Source: Sipunculus nudus
Lineage: Eukaryota; Annelida; Sipuncula; Golfingiida; Sipunculidae
Direction: 5' to 3'
DNA: 64,000 bases
Assembly: GCA_026874595.1 (NCBI GenBank)
Contig: CM049313.1
Coordinates: forward strand, 25,168,008 to 25,232,007
Below the pieces are notes generated by a model. It was not told the DNA's origin, did not search any database, and saw only the letters and a program-made list of their open reading frames with translations. A program made the translations under genes and the position numbers. Of this stretch, positions 23,224 through 36,050 are shown one piece after another. Position 1 is the first letter of the stretch, and each line of letters starts with the position of its first letter.

Positions 23224-24965
23224 CGGTACTATACCGTCAAAATGGCGAGTGGCACATGTCACAATGTGAGCTACAAAAACAAGACAACACTTGTAAAGAC
23301 TGGATTGTTGACACGTCCGATTCACACAAAACCCAAGCAGAGAAAACCTTCGCAGTACAGTGTAGAAAAATAAATCCTGACATACAATAAAAATTTATTC
23401 TTACCTACAGATACCTGTCACATAAGCCCCTCATGTATATTTACTATATACGTGCATGGCTAGCACATGAGGACCGGGTTTGATTTTGCACAAATATAGA
23501 GCGACAGGTGTCTATGTGGGGCTTTACCCATGCAGTTGAAATATATAGGGCCTACAAAAACGTGAATGTTTAATATTATAACTTGCGTTTAAATCAGGAA
23601 TTTTAGGCGGAATTAATTTACATTGAGTTTGTTATATTTGATGATCTTGGTCACCCATTGGCATTGATGTTGCTATGAAAATATTTATAACATGCCACAA
23701 TTTACCGGTATTTCTTGTTCGGCGCATCATCGATATCAATTACAGGGTCTATTTATCCAACTTTATCTTGTGTTGGGCGACCATTTTGTAAAACGATATC
23801 CCACAATTTTGCAAAGTGGTCCTAGAAAATGACATGATCGTTGTAAATTAATAATCTATAAAATACAAATTAAATTCTGTTAAAATAAAAAAAAAAATAA
23901 GTGACACTCAAGTTCTTCTTCAACTGATTGTCCACGAAAATGAGCATTCCAAGTGTCAGGGCAATACATGAACCTACAGTTGACAAACTGATTTGATTGT
24001 TGTGTTTTACCATTCTCAACAGTACAAGTTTATTCTGGGGAAAAAAATAAAAAGGGGGCACCAGCAGCAGTCTCTAATAGCAACAAATAAGCTGTCAACG
24101 ATATCGATTGATGGCTTTCATGCTAATTGATATCTTAATTATTGAAAAATTGGAGATTTTTTAAAACTACTTTTACATACTCACCACTGACAATTCGCCG
24201 TGAAAAGTAACAACTTAGGTCGGGTGTGAAGAACTGGTGGCATGTATGGTTGATTTACCTCTTATAAATAACAGGTCCACTTTCATCGTACATTAAGGGG
24301 GAACAATGTGGAAGAGTAATATGGCCTATAATTAATAAGAGTAGAGTTCATTAAGTTCAAACATTGTACGGTGATAGTCTTAAAGGTGTAAGGAATATTA
24401 TTTATATTTTATGAACCACCTCTTCAGGAAACTTGACGTTGAAACGAGACTTTCGGGGTGCTCAGTAGCTCGCAGAATATACATGTATTTTATATACAAA
24501 TATTTTTGGCCACTGTGGCAATAATTCCCAAATACCTCTCAAGATTTTTAGCCATAAGTTTAAAGCTAAAACGGTTACTGTTTGTGCCCTGTTAACAGAC
24601 AGCTTGATGTAAAAAAAAGTGTGATCACTAATATTCAGATGACTAAATCTGCTAAATAGATAGCATTTTGTAGCCTCGCAAAGCACTTGAAAAAAACTGG
24701 GGCGCATGCACTGCTCGGTGTGACCAGGCTTCATCGCTGGTGGAGTCGGTGCGGGAGTTCAAGCAGGAATCTAAAAGCCTCTGGGCATGTGAGCAAATTG
24801 TGTTAAAATTACAGGCTCTGCATTAACAGGCGCTGCCCTGGGGTTTGTAGTAAAAGGGCATTATCCAAAGTACACGTCCGGGAGCATCGCGCAGAGCATT
24901 AGGCTGTTTTCCTGTGCACCACAGTCAGTTATGAAGTTCCCCGTGCACATGCTGTAAGTTCCTCT
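23220..24965. other. Intergenic, no gene seen
   Basis: AT-rich, short open frames only. An A-rich stretch lies near 23883. Confidence 0.5.
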
Positions 24966-24970
24966 GGAGT

Positions 24971-24992
24971 CCCCCCCCCCCCCCCCCCCCCC
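24971..24992. repeat. Poly-C run (22 C)
   Basis: An uninterrupted run of 22 C just before the 3.7-kb satellite array. A 17-nt G run lies at the other end of that array. Confidence 0.95.
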
Positions 24993-25014
24993 ATGCATCA
25001 TGCAGCCCTTCATC

Positions 25015-28000
25015 CCATGATGATCTCAGTAAAACTGGGGTCCCGTACATGCACCACGCAGGTCTTCTGTTCGTGATGTAGTCAGTTATACATGGTTCCC
25101 TTATACGTGCACTACGCAGGTCTTCTGTTCGTGATGAAGTCAGTTATACAGGGTTTCATTACGTATACCACCCAGGTCTTCTGTTCGTGATGTAGTCAGT
25201 TATACAGGGTTCCCTTACGTGCACCACGCAGGTCTTCTGTTCGTGATGAAGTCAGTTATATAGGGGTCCCTTACGTGACCACGCAGGTCTTCTGTTCGAG
25301 ATGTAGTCAGTTATACAGGGTTTCCTTACGTGCACTACGCATGTCTTCTGTTCGTGATAAAGTCAGTTATATAGGGGTCCCTTACGTGCACCACGCAGGT
25401 CTTCTGTTCGTGATGTAGTCAGTTTTACAGGGTTTCCTTACGTGCACTACGCAGGTCTTCTGTTCGTGATAAAGTCAGTTATATAGGGGTCCCTTACGTG
25501 CACCACCCAGGTCTTCTGTTCGTGATGTAGTCAGTTTTACAGGGTTTCCTTACGTGCACTACGCAGGTCTTCTGTTCGTGATGAAGTCAGTTATATAGGG
25601 GTCCCTTACGTGCACCACGCAGGTCTTCTGTTCGTGATGTAGTCAGTTATATAGGGGTCCCTTACGTACACCACCCAGGTCTTCTGTTCGTGATGTAGTC
25701 AGTTATACAGGGTTTCCTTACGTGCACTACGCAGGTCTTCTGTTCGTGATGAAGTCAGTTATACAGGGGTCCCTTATACGTGCACCACGCAGGTCTTCTG
25801 TTCGTGATGTAGTCATTTATACCGGGTTTCCTTACGTGCACCACGCAGGTCTTCTGTTCGTGATGAAGTCAGTTATATAGGGGTCCCTTACGTGCACCAC
25901 CCAGGTCTTCTGTTCGTGACGTAGTCAGTTATACAGGGTTTCCTTACGTGCACTACGCAGGTCTTCTGTTCGTGATGAAGTCAGTTATATAGGGGTCCCT
26001 TACGTGCACCACCCAGGTCTTCTGTTCGTGATGTAGTCAGTTATACAGGATTTCCTAACGTGCACTACGCAGGTCTTCTGTTCGTGATGAAGTCAGTTAT
26101 ATAGGGGTCCCTTACGTGCACCACGCAGGTCTTCTGTTCGTGATGTAGTCAGTTATATAGGGGTCCCTTACGGGTTCCACGCAGGTCTTCTGTTCGTGAT
26201 GTAGTCAGTTATACTGGGGTTTTCCTGTGGACAACGGGGGTCATCAGGCTGTGATGTAGTCAGTTATACTGGGGGTTTCCTGTTAACCATGCACGCGGGT
26301 CATCAGGCTGTAATGTAGACAGTTATAAAAGGATTTTCCTGTGGCCCACTCAGGTCTTCTGTTCGTGATGTAGTCAGTTATACAGGGGTCCCTTACGTGC
26401 ATCACGCAGGTCTTCTGTTCGTGACGTAGTCAGTTATACTGGGTCCCTTACGTGCACAACGCAGGTCTTCTGTTCGTGATAAAGTCAGTTATACTGAGGT
26501 CCCTTACGTACACCACGCAGGTCTTCTGTTCGTGATGTAGTCAGTTATACTGGGGTCCCTTACGTGCACCATGCATGTCTTTTGTTCGTGATGTAGTCAG
26601 TTATACAGGGGTCCCTTACGTGCACCACGCAGGTCTTCTGTTTGTGATGTAGTCAGTTATACTGAGGTCCCTTACGTGCACCACGCAGGTCTTTTGTTCG
26701 TGATGTAGTCAGTTATACTGGGGTTTTCCTGTGGACAACGGGGGTCATCAGGCTGTGATGTAGTCAGTTATACTGGGGATTTCCTGTTAACCATGCACGC
26801 TGGTCATCAGGCTGTAATGTAGTCAGTTATAAAAGGATTTTCCTGTGGCCCACGCAGGTCTTCTGTTCGTGATGTAGTCAGTTATACTGGGGTCCCTTAC
26901 GTGCACCATGCAGGTCTTCTGTTCGTGACGTAGTCAGTTATACTGGGTCCCTTACGTGCACCACGCAGGTCTTCTGTTCGTGATGTAGTCAGTTATACTG
27001 AGGTCCCTTACGTACACCACGCAGGTCTTTTGTTCGTGATGTAGTCAGTTATACAGGGGTCCCTTACGTGCACCACGCAGGTCTTCTGTTTGTGATGTAG
27101 TCAGTTATACTGAGGTCCCTTACGTGCACCACGCAGGTCTTTTGTTCGTGATGTAGTCAGTTATACTGGGGTTTTCCTGTGGACAACGGGGGTCATCAGG
27201 CTGTGATGTAGTCAGTTATACTGGGGATTTCCTGTTAACCATGCACGCGGGTCATCAGGCTGTAATGTAGTCAGTTATAAAAGGATTTTCCTGAGGCCCA
27301 CGCAGGTCTTCTGTTCGTGATGTAGTCAGTTATACAGGGGTCCCTTACGTGCACCACGCAGGTCTTCTGTTCGTGACGTAGTCAGTTATACTGGGTCCCT
27401 TACGTGCACCACGCAGGTCTTCTGTTCGTGATATAGTCAGTTATACTGGGTCCCTTACGTGCACCACGCAGGTCTTCTGTTCGTGACGTAGTCAGTTATA
27501 CTGGGTCCCTAACGTGCACCACGCAGGTCTTCTGTTCATGATATAGTCAGTTATACTGAGGTCCCTTACGTACACCACGCAGGTCTTCTGTTCGTGATGT
27601 AGTCAGTTATACTGGGGTCCCTTACGTGCACCATGCAGGTCTTTAGTTCGTGATGTAGTCAGTTATACAGGGGTCCCTTACGTGCACCACGCAGGTCTTC
27701 TGTTCGTGATGTAGTCAGTTATACTGGGGTCCCTTACGTACACCACGCAGTACTTCTGTTCGTGATGTAGTGAGTTATACAAGGGTCCCTTACGTGCACC
27801 ACGCAGGTCTACTGTTCGTGATGTAGTCAGTTATACTGGGGTTTTCCTGTGGACCACGGGGGTCATCAGGCTGTGATGTAGTCAGTTGTACTGGGGTTTT
27901 CTTGTGGACCACGTGGGTCATCAGGCTGTGATGTAGTCAGTTATACTGGGGTTTTCCTGCTGACCATGCACTCGGATCATCAGACTGTCATGTAGTCAGT

Positions 28001-28690
28001 TATACCGGGGTCTTCTTGTGGACCATGCAAGCGGGTTATCAGGCTGTGATGTAGTCAGTTATACTGGGGTTTTCCTGCTGGTCATGCACTAAGATCATCA
28101 GACTGTCATGTAGTCAGTTATACCGGGGTCTTCTTGTGGACCATGCACGCGGGTTATCAGGCTGTGATGTAGTCACTTAAACTGGGGTTTTCCTGTGGAC
28201 CACGGGGGTCATCAGGCTGTGATGTAGTCAGTTGTACTGGGGTTTTCCTGTGGACCACGTGGGTCATCAGGCTGTGATGTAGTCAGTTATACTGGGGTTT
28301 TCCTGCTGACCATGCACTCGGATCATCAGACTGTCATGTAGTCAGTTATACCGGGGTCTTCTTGTGGACCATGCACGCGGGTTATCAGACTGTCATTTAG
28401 CCAGTTATGCTGGGGTCTTCTTGGACCATCCACGCGGGTTATCAGACTGTCATGTAGTCAGTTATACCGGGGTCTTCTTGTGGACCATGCACGCGGGTTA
28501 TCAGACTGTCATGTAGCCAGTTATACTGGGGTCTTCTTGGACCATCCACGCGGGTTATCAGACTGTCATGTAGTCAGTTATACCGGGGTCTTCTTGTGGA
28601 CCATCCACGCGGGTTATCAGACTGTCATGTAGTCAGATATACAGGGGTCTTCTTGTGGACCATGCTCGCGGGTTATCAGGTGGCGTTGTA
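25015..28690. repeat. Satellite-like array, about 56-bp unit, about 65 copies, higher-order structure
   Basis: The common core TGATGTAGTCAGTTATACTG joins one of two variable halves. Type A has CCCTTACGTGCACCACGCAG then GTCTTCTGTTCG. Type B has TTTTCCTGTGGACCACG then GGGTCATCAGGCTG. Type A dominates to about 27.8 kb and type B after it. A block of type B units recurs at 26221, 26724 and 27173, a higher-order spacing of about 450-500 bp (8-9 monomers). No coding potential. Confidence 0.95.
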
Positions 28691-28712
28691 GTACATAATC
28701 AATTGTACTTCC

Positions 28713-28729
28713 GGGGGGGGGGGGGGGGG
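28713..28729. repeat. Poly-G run (17 G)
   Basis: Uninterrupted G run immediately right of the 3.7-kb array; could form a G-quadruplex. Confidence 0.95.
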
Positions 28730-28739
28730 TTGGCTTATT

Positions 28740-29400
28740 TATTTGACTTTTGATCTGTCAGAGTTTGATTGGCGGGGCATTCGGAAACCTGCTAGTTATA
28801 AGTTTCGTTTCCATATTTGAAAGGTCGGTCCATACAAAACCAGCGTGGCCATAGATATGCGGAGAGCGATTGGAACTGGCCTAAATATTTGATAAGACGG
28901 AGATTAAACATGTCTGTTTGGCCGTGGCCAGCTAAGAATTTGATTTGCTTGATTTCAGTGGTATCTCTCGGTAAATCATTCCTGGTATGTTGCTGGGCTG
29001 TTAAACAAAGAGAACGGGTCACAGTATATGGAGACGTTGCCTGACATAAAAAACCACTTTGACAAACCGACAGACTTATAGGAGGCCTCAGAGAATCGTG
29101 AGTGAGGTGCCGCATGAAACAATACAAATCGTGTCCTGATGAGTGACGTCTGGTTAACTCTGAGAACACGTGACCCCAGTTAACCAATACAGACAACACG
29201 TTTAAGCATAGAAAAACATAGCTCTCTACTTATTTCTTCTGAACGATAATTTAGAAAGATTAATTTACACAGAGTGATTAGGTATGAACCTGCCGAGTTA
29301 AAATTTAACACTCATTTGATCTTTGACTTGTCCCGTCATGTGCACATGTTACGAATACTTTAGTTCTAATAAATTGATTGTAACTGTGCCATCTGAATCT
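28740..29400. other. Intergenic, no gene seen
   Basis: A 135-codon minus frame (28792-29199) overlaps + frames and has no recognisable domain, so it is not called. Confidence 0.4.
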
Positions 29401-29404
29401 TCGA

Positions 29405-29900
29405 AGAAAACACATGCATTACACATCACAACACATGGTTCACTCAACGATCATAGAAAACACACTTCACATCACAACACATGGTTCACTCAACGATCAC
29501 AGAAAACACACTGCACATCACAACACATGATTCACACAACGATCATAGAAAGAACACTGAATATCACAACACATGGTTCACACAACGATCATAGAAAACA
29601 CACTGAATATCACAACACATGGTTCACGCAACGATCATAGAAAACACACTGAATATCACAACACATGGTTCACTCAACGATCATAGAAAACACACTGAAT
29701 ATCACAACACATGGTTCACTCAACGATCATAGAAAACACACTGAATATCACAACACATGGTTCACGCAACGATCATAGAAAACACACTCCATATCACAAC
29801 ACATGGTTCACACATCGATCAAAGAAAACACACTGCATTTTACAACACATGGTTCACACAATGATCATAGAAAACACACTGAATATCACAACACATGGTT
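29405..29900. repeat. Tandem array, 46-bp unit, about 10.5 copies
   Basis: The unit GAAAACACACTGAATATCAC, then AACACATGGTTCACACAACGATCATA, has very regular spacing. Because 138 bp (three units) is a multiple of three, + frames of 105 and 64 codons stay open across it. These are repeat artefacts (HNTWFTQRS-type periodicity). Confidence 0.95.
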
Positions 29901-29909
29901 TTTAGCACA

Positions 29910-31850
29910 CTTTTGATATAACTCTTGCATTTTTTCTTATGCAAATGGCCATAATATAATTAGTGGTGGGCTTGTCTACTTGTATTCATGTCATTAAAGT
30001 ATAATAAAGTATAATATGAGTAACATATTACGCGTCATGCAGCAAGGTATGTGTTTGAACTTTGAGGCACTCGCATGTATACATGTGTGTACACATGCAG
30101 AAGGAAATGTTAATAAATGGTTCTATTTACTGTGTATGTGCATCATTGCTTATTAACAAGGAACTGTGCATTTAGAAGTTCCAGGCACAATAAATATCCT
30201 TTATTTCTATTAAATAACGATTATAACATGATATATATAATATAACCATGAACCAGTGCATGACGTAAAACCTCCCCTGCTCTAATATCGGGTTTCAGTT
30301 GTCTATTACTTGCAGCATATATTTAGTATAGGCCTGTACCAAAGACAGAGAGTAACTATAGATACAGACCCAGCCGGAAACTAATAGCCTTCGTGCACAT
30401 AACAAATCACATTGTGAATGTTCGAATAACAGCTTGCGTCAGATGAACCATTCCGCGGGGTTTCTTTAAGAACCCTCACGGGTCAGAAAACTATAGAGAT
30501 ATTCCGTCGTGTAGGGTTCGGGCCCAGTAAGATCTATTTAAATTATATTTACTTTAAATTATTACGCTGTTGCAACTCTTTTGGTGCAGTCCAGGCATGG
30601 AAGTATATCTCAATGTTTATATCAACTTATAAATTATTACATATGAAGCCTCGAATGCTACCTCTAATACATAAATTATTTTTCGAGTCATGCAATGCTT
30701 TTACAAAAAACGGCTCTTAATTCGTTCCAGCAACTATAATGTAATAACAAATCATTCAAGGGAAAATTAAAGTGATTTCTGTTGTTTCCGGGTTTTAAGG
30801 TGAACAATTCATTGTCATCAACCGAATAGAGTTGTATTTTTTACAAATATGTTCAGTTGATTTAAATGGCACCATTGTTACCATTATAATTATTACATTA
30901 CGGTTAAGTGGACATAAGTTAATTTACGTCGAAATAAAGCAGGTGCATGATTAATCTCATGGCTCGAAAATATAACGGTCAATCAATATGGGACCAAACC
31001 TGACTTGTTTTCTTTCACATACTCTGGTATTAATGTCTTATGAAATGTATTTTACAAGTACGACCTATAAAGTGGACCGTTGGTGAAATCTTATAACATG
31101 TTTACATAATACATAATAGCTGTTCTTGCAATTTTACTTTTCTGGATATTACATTTTATATTGAATCAATACTCCTTTACGAAATCAAGGCAACTGATTC
31201 ACCGTCTCCTCGGGAAAGCTGTTTCAATTGTTTGTATGTTCTTAACTGTTACTGAGAGCAGTGAGAAAATGGGAAGTCGGCCACTGAGCACTGGTTTTAG
31301 CGACCCCTAACATAACCTGACAGTTGACACGTATGTCAAATTGATCGTGTGTTTTTCTTGCAGTGTTCAATAGGAACTTTCCTGTATCTGTGAAAGTGTA
31401 CAAACGTTTCAATGGACTGCTGCGTGGACATAGTTTTATGTGTGCCTGAACGGAGGCGAACTTATCCGAAGTGATGATAAGTACAACCAACATTAGTACA
31501 TTACATTCAGCACAGCGGTGGTTCGTGCAGTTTCCAATCACTAAAAGTCCTGGGGAAAAGTACGAGAAATAATCAATCGAGCAAAAAATATGCTGGGTTC
31601 ATCTGGCAAGGGAAAAGAAAAAAATAAGGACGAATCAACGAATACATTTGGATAGACCTTAACATACAATGTTATATTAGTAATAATTCCAGCCGTGACC
31701 TGACAAAACACACGGCATTCTACAGGCTTAATGGTTGATAGAGGAATCAACTCTGTCAGAGAATGGCTTTCAGAGCTGCATGTTTATATTTCCACACCAG
31801 TGATTCCCAAAGCACACACAAAGAAGACCCATCCACGCTTCACAAAGGCA
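29910..31850. other. AT-rich intergenic, no gene seen
   Basis: No supported exon on either strand. The 99-codon minus frame at 31242-31541 has no recognised family. Confidence 0.5.
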
Positions 31851-31854
31851 GATA

Positions 31855-32470
31855 GGATGTAGCCCACAGGTCAGGTGCCGGGCGCCCGAGGCTTCAGTCT
31901 ATTTCTATGTAACAACCAATCAAATAACATGCGCGGCGAACTGGGGGCCGTGATTGGGCAATCAATCTGCGGAATGGTTGAAATGCCGAATTACATGTCA
32001 GAGCCTCCACGCCGCGGCCCAAAGGCTTGACAAAACGGCTTATTTGGTTCAATTTACATAATTACGAAGTACCGGGCCACCGGTTAGCGGAGGGTTTGGT
32101 TTGAAAAATAACGCGAGAATGAGCTTTCACGACAAGTGCTGTAAAGGGGCAGATATCAATGAGTAATTGAGTAAACGTGGCGGCCAGGCAAGCTGTCTCG
32201 CTGTGCCAGCCGGCGCGGAGAAAGGAGTACATTTACACACAACACTTGTTTGGATGTCACAAATGTAACAGACGCTCCTAGCGGCTGATAAACATTTGGC
32301 ATGTTTTATGAGCAGCTGGCTTGTAATACCACGGCAGTGAATGTTTATATTGCAGCTGTAGCTAGGAATAAAACGGGGGCCTGTCTTGGTGCTTACCATC
32401 GGTCCATGGCTTAAATTACGTGTGCGTCTGTTATCGCGTCAGGGCGGGTTAACGTTTCTCAGCTCGCCAT
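31855..32470. promoter_or_regulatory. GC-richer candidate regulatory segment
   Basis: GC-balanced and repeat-free. It contains CCAATCA at 31916-31922 and TGATTGG at 31951-31957, an inverted CCAAT pair with a 28-nt gap, the same geometry as near 18.1 kb. TAATTG/ATTA cores and GTTTTATGAG follow toward 32.3 kb. A 90-codon minus frame is open but has no known features. I infer an enhancer or promoter-like element, with no expression evidence. Confidence 0.3.
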
Positions 32471-32516
32471 ACACAATTATAATGTGTCCAATCATCTACA
32501 GACCAGTCGCCGCGAA

Positions 32517-32546
<30 letters not shown>
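32517..32546. repeat. Poly-G run (30 G)
   Basis: The longest homopolymer in the window, 30 consecutive G on the + strand. It is a potential G-quadruplex or an assembly-fragile site. Confidence 0.95.
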
Positions 32547-32551
<5 letters not shown>

Positions 32552-32559
32552 TGTGTGGG

Positions 32560-34250
32560 CGATCTGTTCACTCAACGTGATCAAAGTGTCAATGAATTCC
32601 ATGTAGGCCATCAATGTAGCTACATGCCTGTAACGTAAACAATTCTTATTTGTTCTTTTCCTGAAAGGAGGCTGAATGTTCGGGCTGCCATCAGTGTAGA
32701 GGCTGAATGTTCAGGCTACCATCAATGTAGATTTGTAACGCTCAGCTACAAACCAAGATCGATAGGTCTGAAAATTTAAGTTGCTCTAAAGTCAGAATTA
32801 CAGGAAAGTCGCTAAAATCTCGCTATACAAGTAGGCCTATTCTGACCCTTGTACTAAGAATGGGGACAATATTGTGCAATTTTCTGAAAGCTGAAGACGC
32901 ATGTTTACAGACACAACAGCCGAACCGCTTACAAATATATCTTATATACTTTGATATACACTTTGGATGAGATAGTGAAGAATGGAAACCCATTATGATT
33001 TGGGCAATATGATGTCCGCTCACGCCCCTTACCGCGAGACGACGAAGACCCAAAGACTCGTGACATGATTGTTCAGTGTCACCTTTGTGCAAGTGACAAA
33101 TCCAATTAAAGAAAATTTTAAAACCTTACAATAATCAGTTCACATTCCATACCTGCTAGATATTAAACAGAGTTCACCTTTAATATGACGATATGTGATT
33201 TCTGTGTTCTGATAATTTGCTTGTCGCGTTTTTGGTTGCATTTGTCATGTTAGCGCAACTTTTATCATCTGCACACACAATACAGCCTAACTAGTGCTAA
33301 TCTATGAATATCTCGGTCAGTGCGGACTCGGGTCTACGGTAACTGGTGAACACTCAGGGTGTTGCATGGCTACAAGAAAGTCCACAGTAAATAGAACATG
33401 AACTGCATTACCCACTTGATCACGGCATCTTTACAGTTTCAGATGTAAACACTAGGTGGCAGCAACTGTCAAGCACTAGGGTCATTTTGCATTGAAAAAA
33501 GTGAGGCAGCTAGCAGATGTCATTAATAACGGGACTGTTCTCCAATGAAGGATGCTGATACGGAGATACTTCTACACAAAGATTGACTTATAAATATATG
33601 GTCAAAACTCAATGATAAAATACAAATTATAAATGCGACATTAGAACATGTTTCAAATATAAATAATTGGCTAAAAGATGTTACCTAACAAGTCCATTAT
33701 ATATCGTCAGGTTGGTCACCTCTGTCTCTAAGGCGTTTACTGCTGTTTGCATCTGTCCAAATTGCAAAGTTCTGCATTACAGTTTACATATCAAAGATTG
33801 TGAGTCTCCGAATTTTTCTTTTATTGTTTCATTTGATGCTGTCAGAAGTTACTGAGAAATGCAAGACGATCGTGTATAAGGGGGCTATCGTCGAGTAACC
33901 CTACAAGCTGTGCTTGTAATCATGGTGTCAGAAAATTAACAAACAAGCGCCGGTATTTAACATAACGTTAAGTTTAAGCGGAATTTTTCTCACATATGGT
34001 AGCTGTTGTTAAAACATACACTAAAAAAGCTAACGATTGGGTTGGTTTATATCAAATGAGAGCGTATTTGTAGGCCATGAAGCAGTGTCAAAATTAAGAC
34101 AATATTTTCATCCTCATTGACACAAATGTATTTACCAGGTCAGGTCATGTTATATAGAAGCCTCATAGAATAATAAGATATGGTTAGGGAAACGTTAGTA
34201 ATATTTATTAATGTTGTGTTTATTGGTACCATTAGTTGTGTTGATCAGCA
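32560..34250. other. Intergenic, no gene seen
   Basis: Short open frames only. Near 32665-32730 a TGAATGTTC.GGCT.CCATCA motif is locally repeated. Confidence 0.5.
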
Positions 34251-34310
34251 GATCGGTTTGTTTATGTTGGAACTTACTAGACTGTGCATGGTTTATTATG
34301 ATGAGCTGAC

Positions 34311-34760
34311 GGAAGATTCCGAAGGTTTAGAAGCTTTTGGGAGGCTTAGCTGGTAATTTCCATGTTAAAAAGTGTGAAGATGGTTCCGGAACGTTCGTTG
34401 TCCAGAACTTTAATTCTCGATGTTTCATTGGGAGAAGTATATATAAAGGCCGGTTCCAAGGCCGCAGGCAGAGAGTCAGTTGAGTGTCTGTGCAGCCAGA
34501 CGGCTTGTTGAATGTAGATTGCACCAGACAGGATGTGTTGTCAAATTCCGCGCAAGGACGAGTATTGGTCCTAGGAGATTGCGTTAATTTAGCCGAGGAG
34601 GGCGTTAGAAGTTTTGTTGACTTTGTATTTATGAAGTCAGCGGGCGAAAGCCAAACAAAATGTTGAAGAATTGTATTGTAAGATAGGAGCCAGTCTACGG
34701 CGGTGAAGGCCAATTCTGGAATGTGATAACAATAAACCTGTTCTGTGGAAACCCTTGACA
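34311..34760 (+). promoter_or_regulatory. Compact heat-shock-type transcription unit or solo LTR
   Basis: In order on the + strand: a degenerate GAA/TTC cluster (34312-34337); a perfect three-unit heat-shock element, TTCcgGAAcgTTC (34384-34396); a TATA box TATATAAA (34440-34447); an initiator-like TCAGTT (34476-34481); and AATAAA (34731-34736) followed by GT-rich sequence. This is a complete promoter-to-polyA layout of roughly 270 nt of transcript with no significant ORF. That layout is also what an LTR of a Ty3-type retroelement looks like (U3-R-U5), but I found no TG/CA ends with matching target duplications and no internal retroelement genes. Alternatives are a heat-inducible noncoding RNA or a remnant hsp-type promoter. 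Confidence 0.4.
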
Positions 34761-35009
34761 CGTGTGATTTTTGGACTTTGCGTGAAAGTTCCCGGGAAAT
34801 ATATGTCCGCTGCGTGTGAGTTGTGACACTCATCGAGTCTTAAGTGACGTAAAGGCCCTCTGCTGCTAATCGTAGACTCTCTGATGTCAGAAGCCGAAAT
34901 GACGTCAGTCTGAGGCAAAACGTGCCTATAGAACGAAAAGTGGTGTAGAGAACGGATCTATAAAGAACAAATTATTCTGAATTTAGCAGGATAAATCATG
35001 CCACAGATA

Positions 35010-36010
35010 TAATGAACAATTGTTCACAAAAAAATATAAAGACTTTAGAGAATACATTTCTTATGTAGCAGGCCATTAGTAATTATGTTTGTCACTAAAA
35101 TGTGTAATTACCCTATGCCTGGACGGCCAATTTGATAATTTGAGATGTAAATGTATCTGACTGATGATGTATTAAGCCCTCCGAGCGCTCAAGTTTGTAG
35201 GGTACGGGACCCATATACCCTGGGCGCTTCCTTGGCAAAATTATGAAAATTTTGACTTCCAAGATGTCACCAAGCCAAGCAAGGAGCCAATCCAGCCGCC
35301 AACAGGGCCCATGCATACCTAGCAACGTCCGGAGAGCAACAACATCTACTCATCTGGCACATGTTATATAACAAATTCATTCGCTGAGAACTGTTAAGTC
35401 TAAATTTCTTTATAATAATTCTTCAGTTGAGATAAGGATATAATGCTGTTTTAACCTTTCTGCTGAATTTTTTTTCTCTCTGCAGTATTCTTCCATTATG
35501 GGTTATTCTATGAAATGTCATACATGTGTTGCTATGACCAGTTTTCTGATGGTACTGCTTCGGTCAGAAAACGTTTACTGGTCTCTGAACCCACATCAGA
35601 TACGTAATGGCGTTTATCGAGACAGGATATCGTAAGGGCCATTAGTGTTCAAGGTCAGGGTGCAATTAATGTCATTTTTGTTACAAGACAAAACAACACT
35701 TCCATAAGTCAGTTCAATTACCTAGAAGTTAAACGGAAACTGTTTACATGTCTCAAAGAAAATAAAAGCAACTTATCTCTGAAGGCCAATCAAATATTAT
35801 TAACTTTCAGATGCTAATGTAATATCAACGATTTCAAGTGTTAATGTTTCGTTTTAATATCTTTTACAGGTAATAAATTACTACATTTCTCTGATAGATA
35901 CTGATGTACCTCATTTTTGTCGAAATGCGGAATAGGTTAAAGCGATTATTAAAAAAAGATTGTTTTTCTTATGAATTAAGTAATTAGAAGGTGAAAATTC
36001 ATGTATGCCA
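35010..36010. other. Intergenic, no gene seen
   Basis: The 70-codon minus frame at 35113-35325 is not recognised. No splice-bounded exon is supported. Confidence 0.45.
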
Positions 36011-36014
36011 ATAC

Positions 36015-36050
<36 letters not shown>
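36015..36050. repeat. (CA)n(TA)n microsatellite
   Basis: About 13 CA units followed by five TA units. Confidence 0.95.

Noticed and set aside
25015-28690. CRISPR-like appearance of regular repeats with variable parts
   Set aside because: Units are contiguous with repeated, not unique, intervening parts, in a eukaryotic context; it is a satellite array.
28792-29199. 135-codon minus frame
   Set aside because: Overlapped by + frames, no domain, no conserved-looking segment; chance frame.
29323-29905. Histidine/asparagine-rich + frames of 105 and 64 codons
   Set aside because: Explained by the 46-bp array, since three units are a multiple of three; sequence periodicity only.
34327-34833. 168-codon minus frame
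   Set aside because: It runs antisense through the HSE-TATA-polyA unit and contains no recognisable domain.
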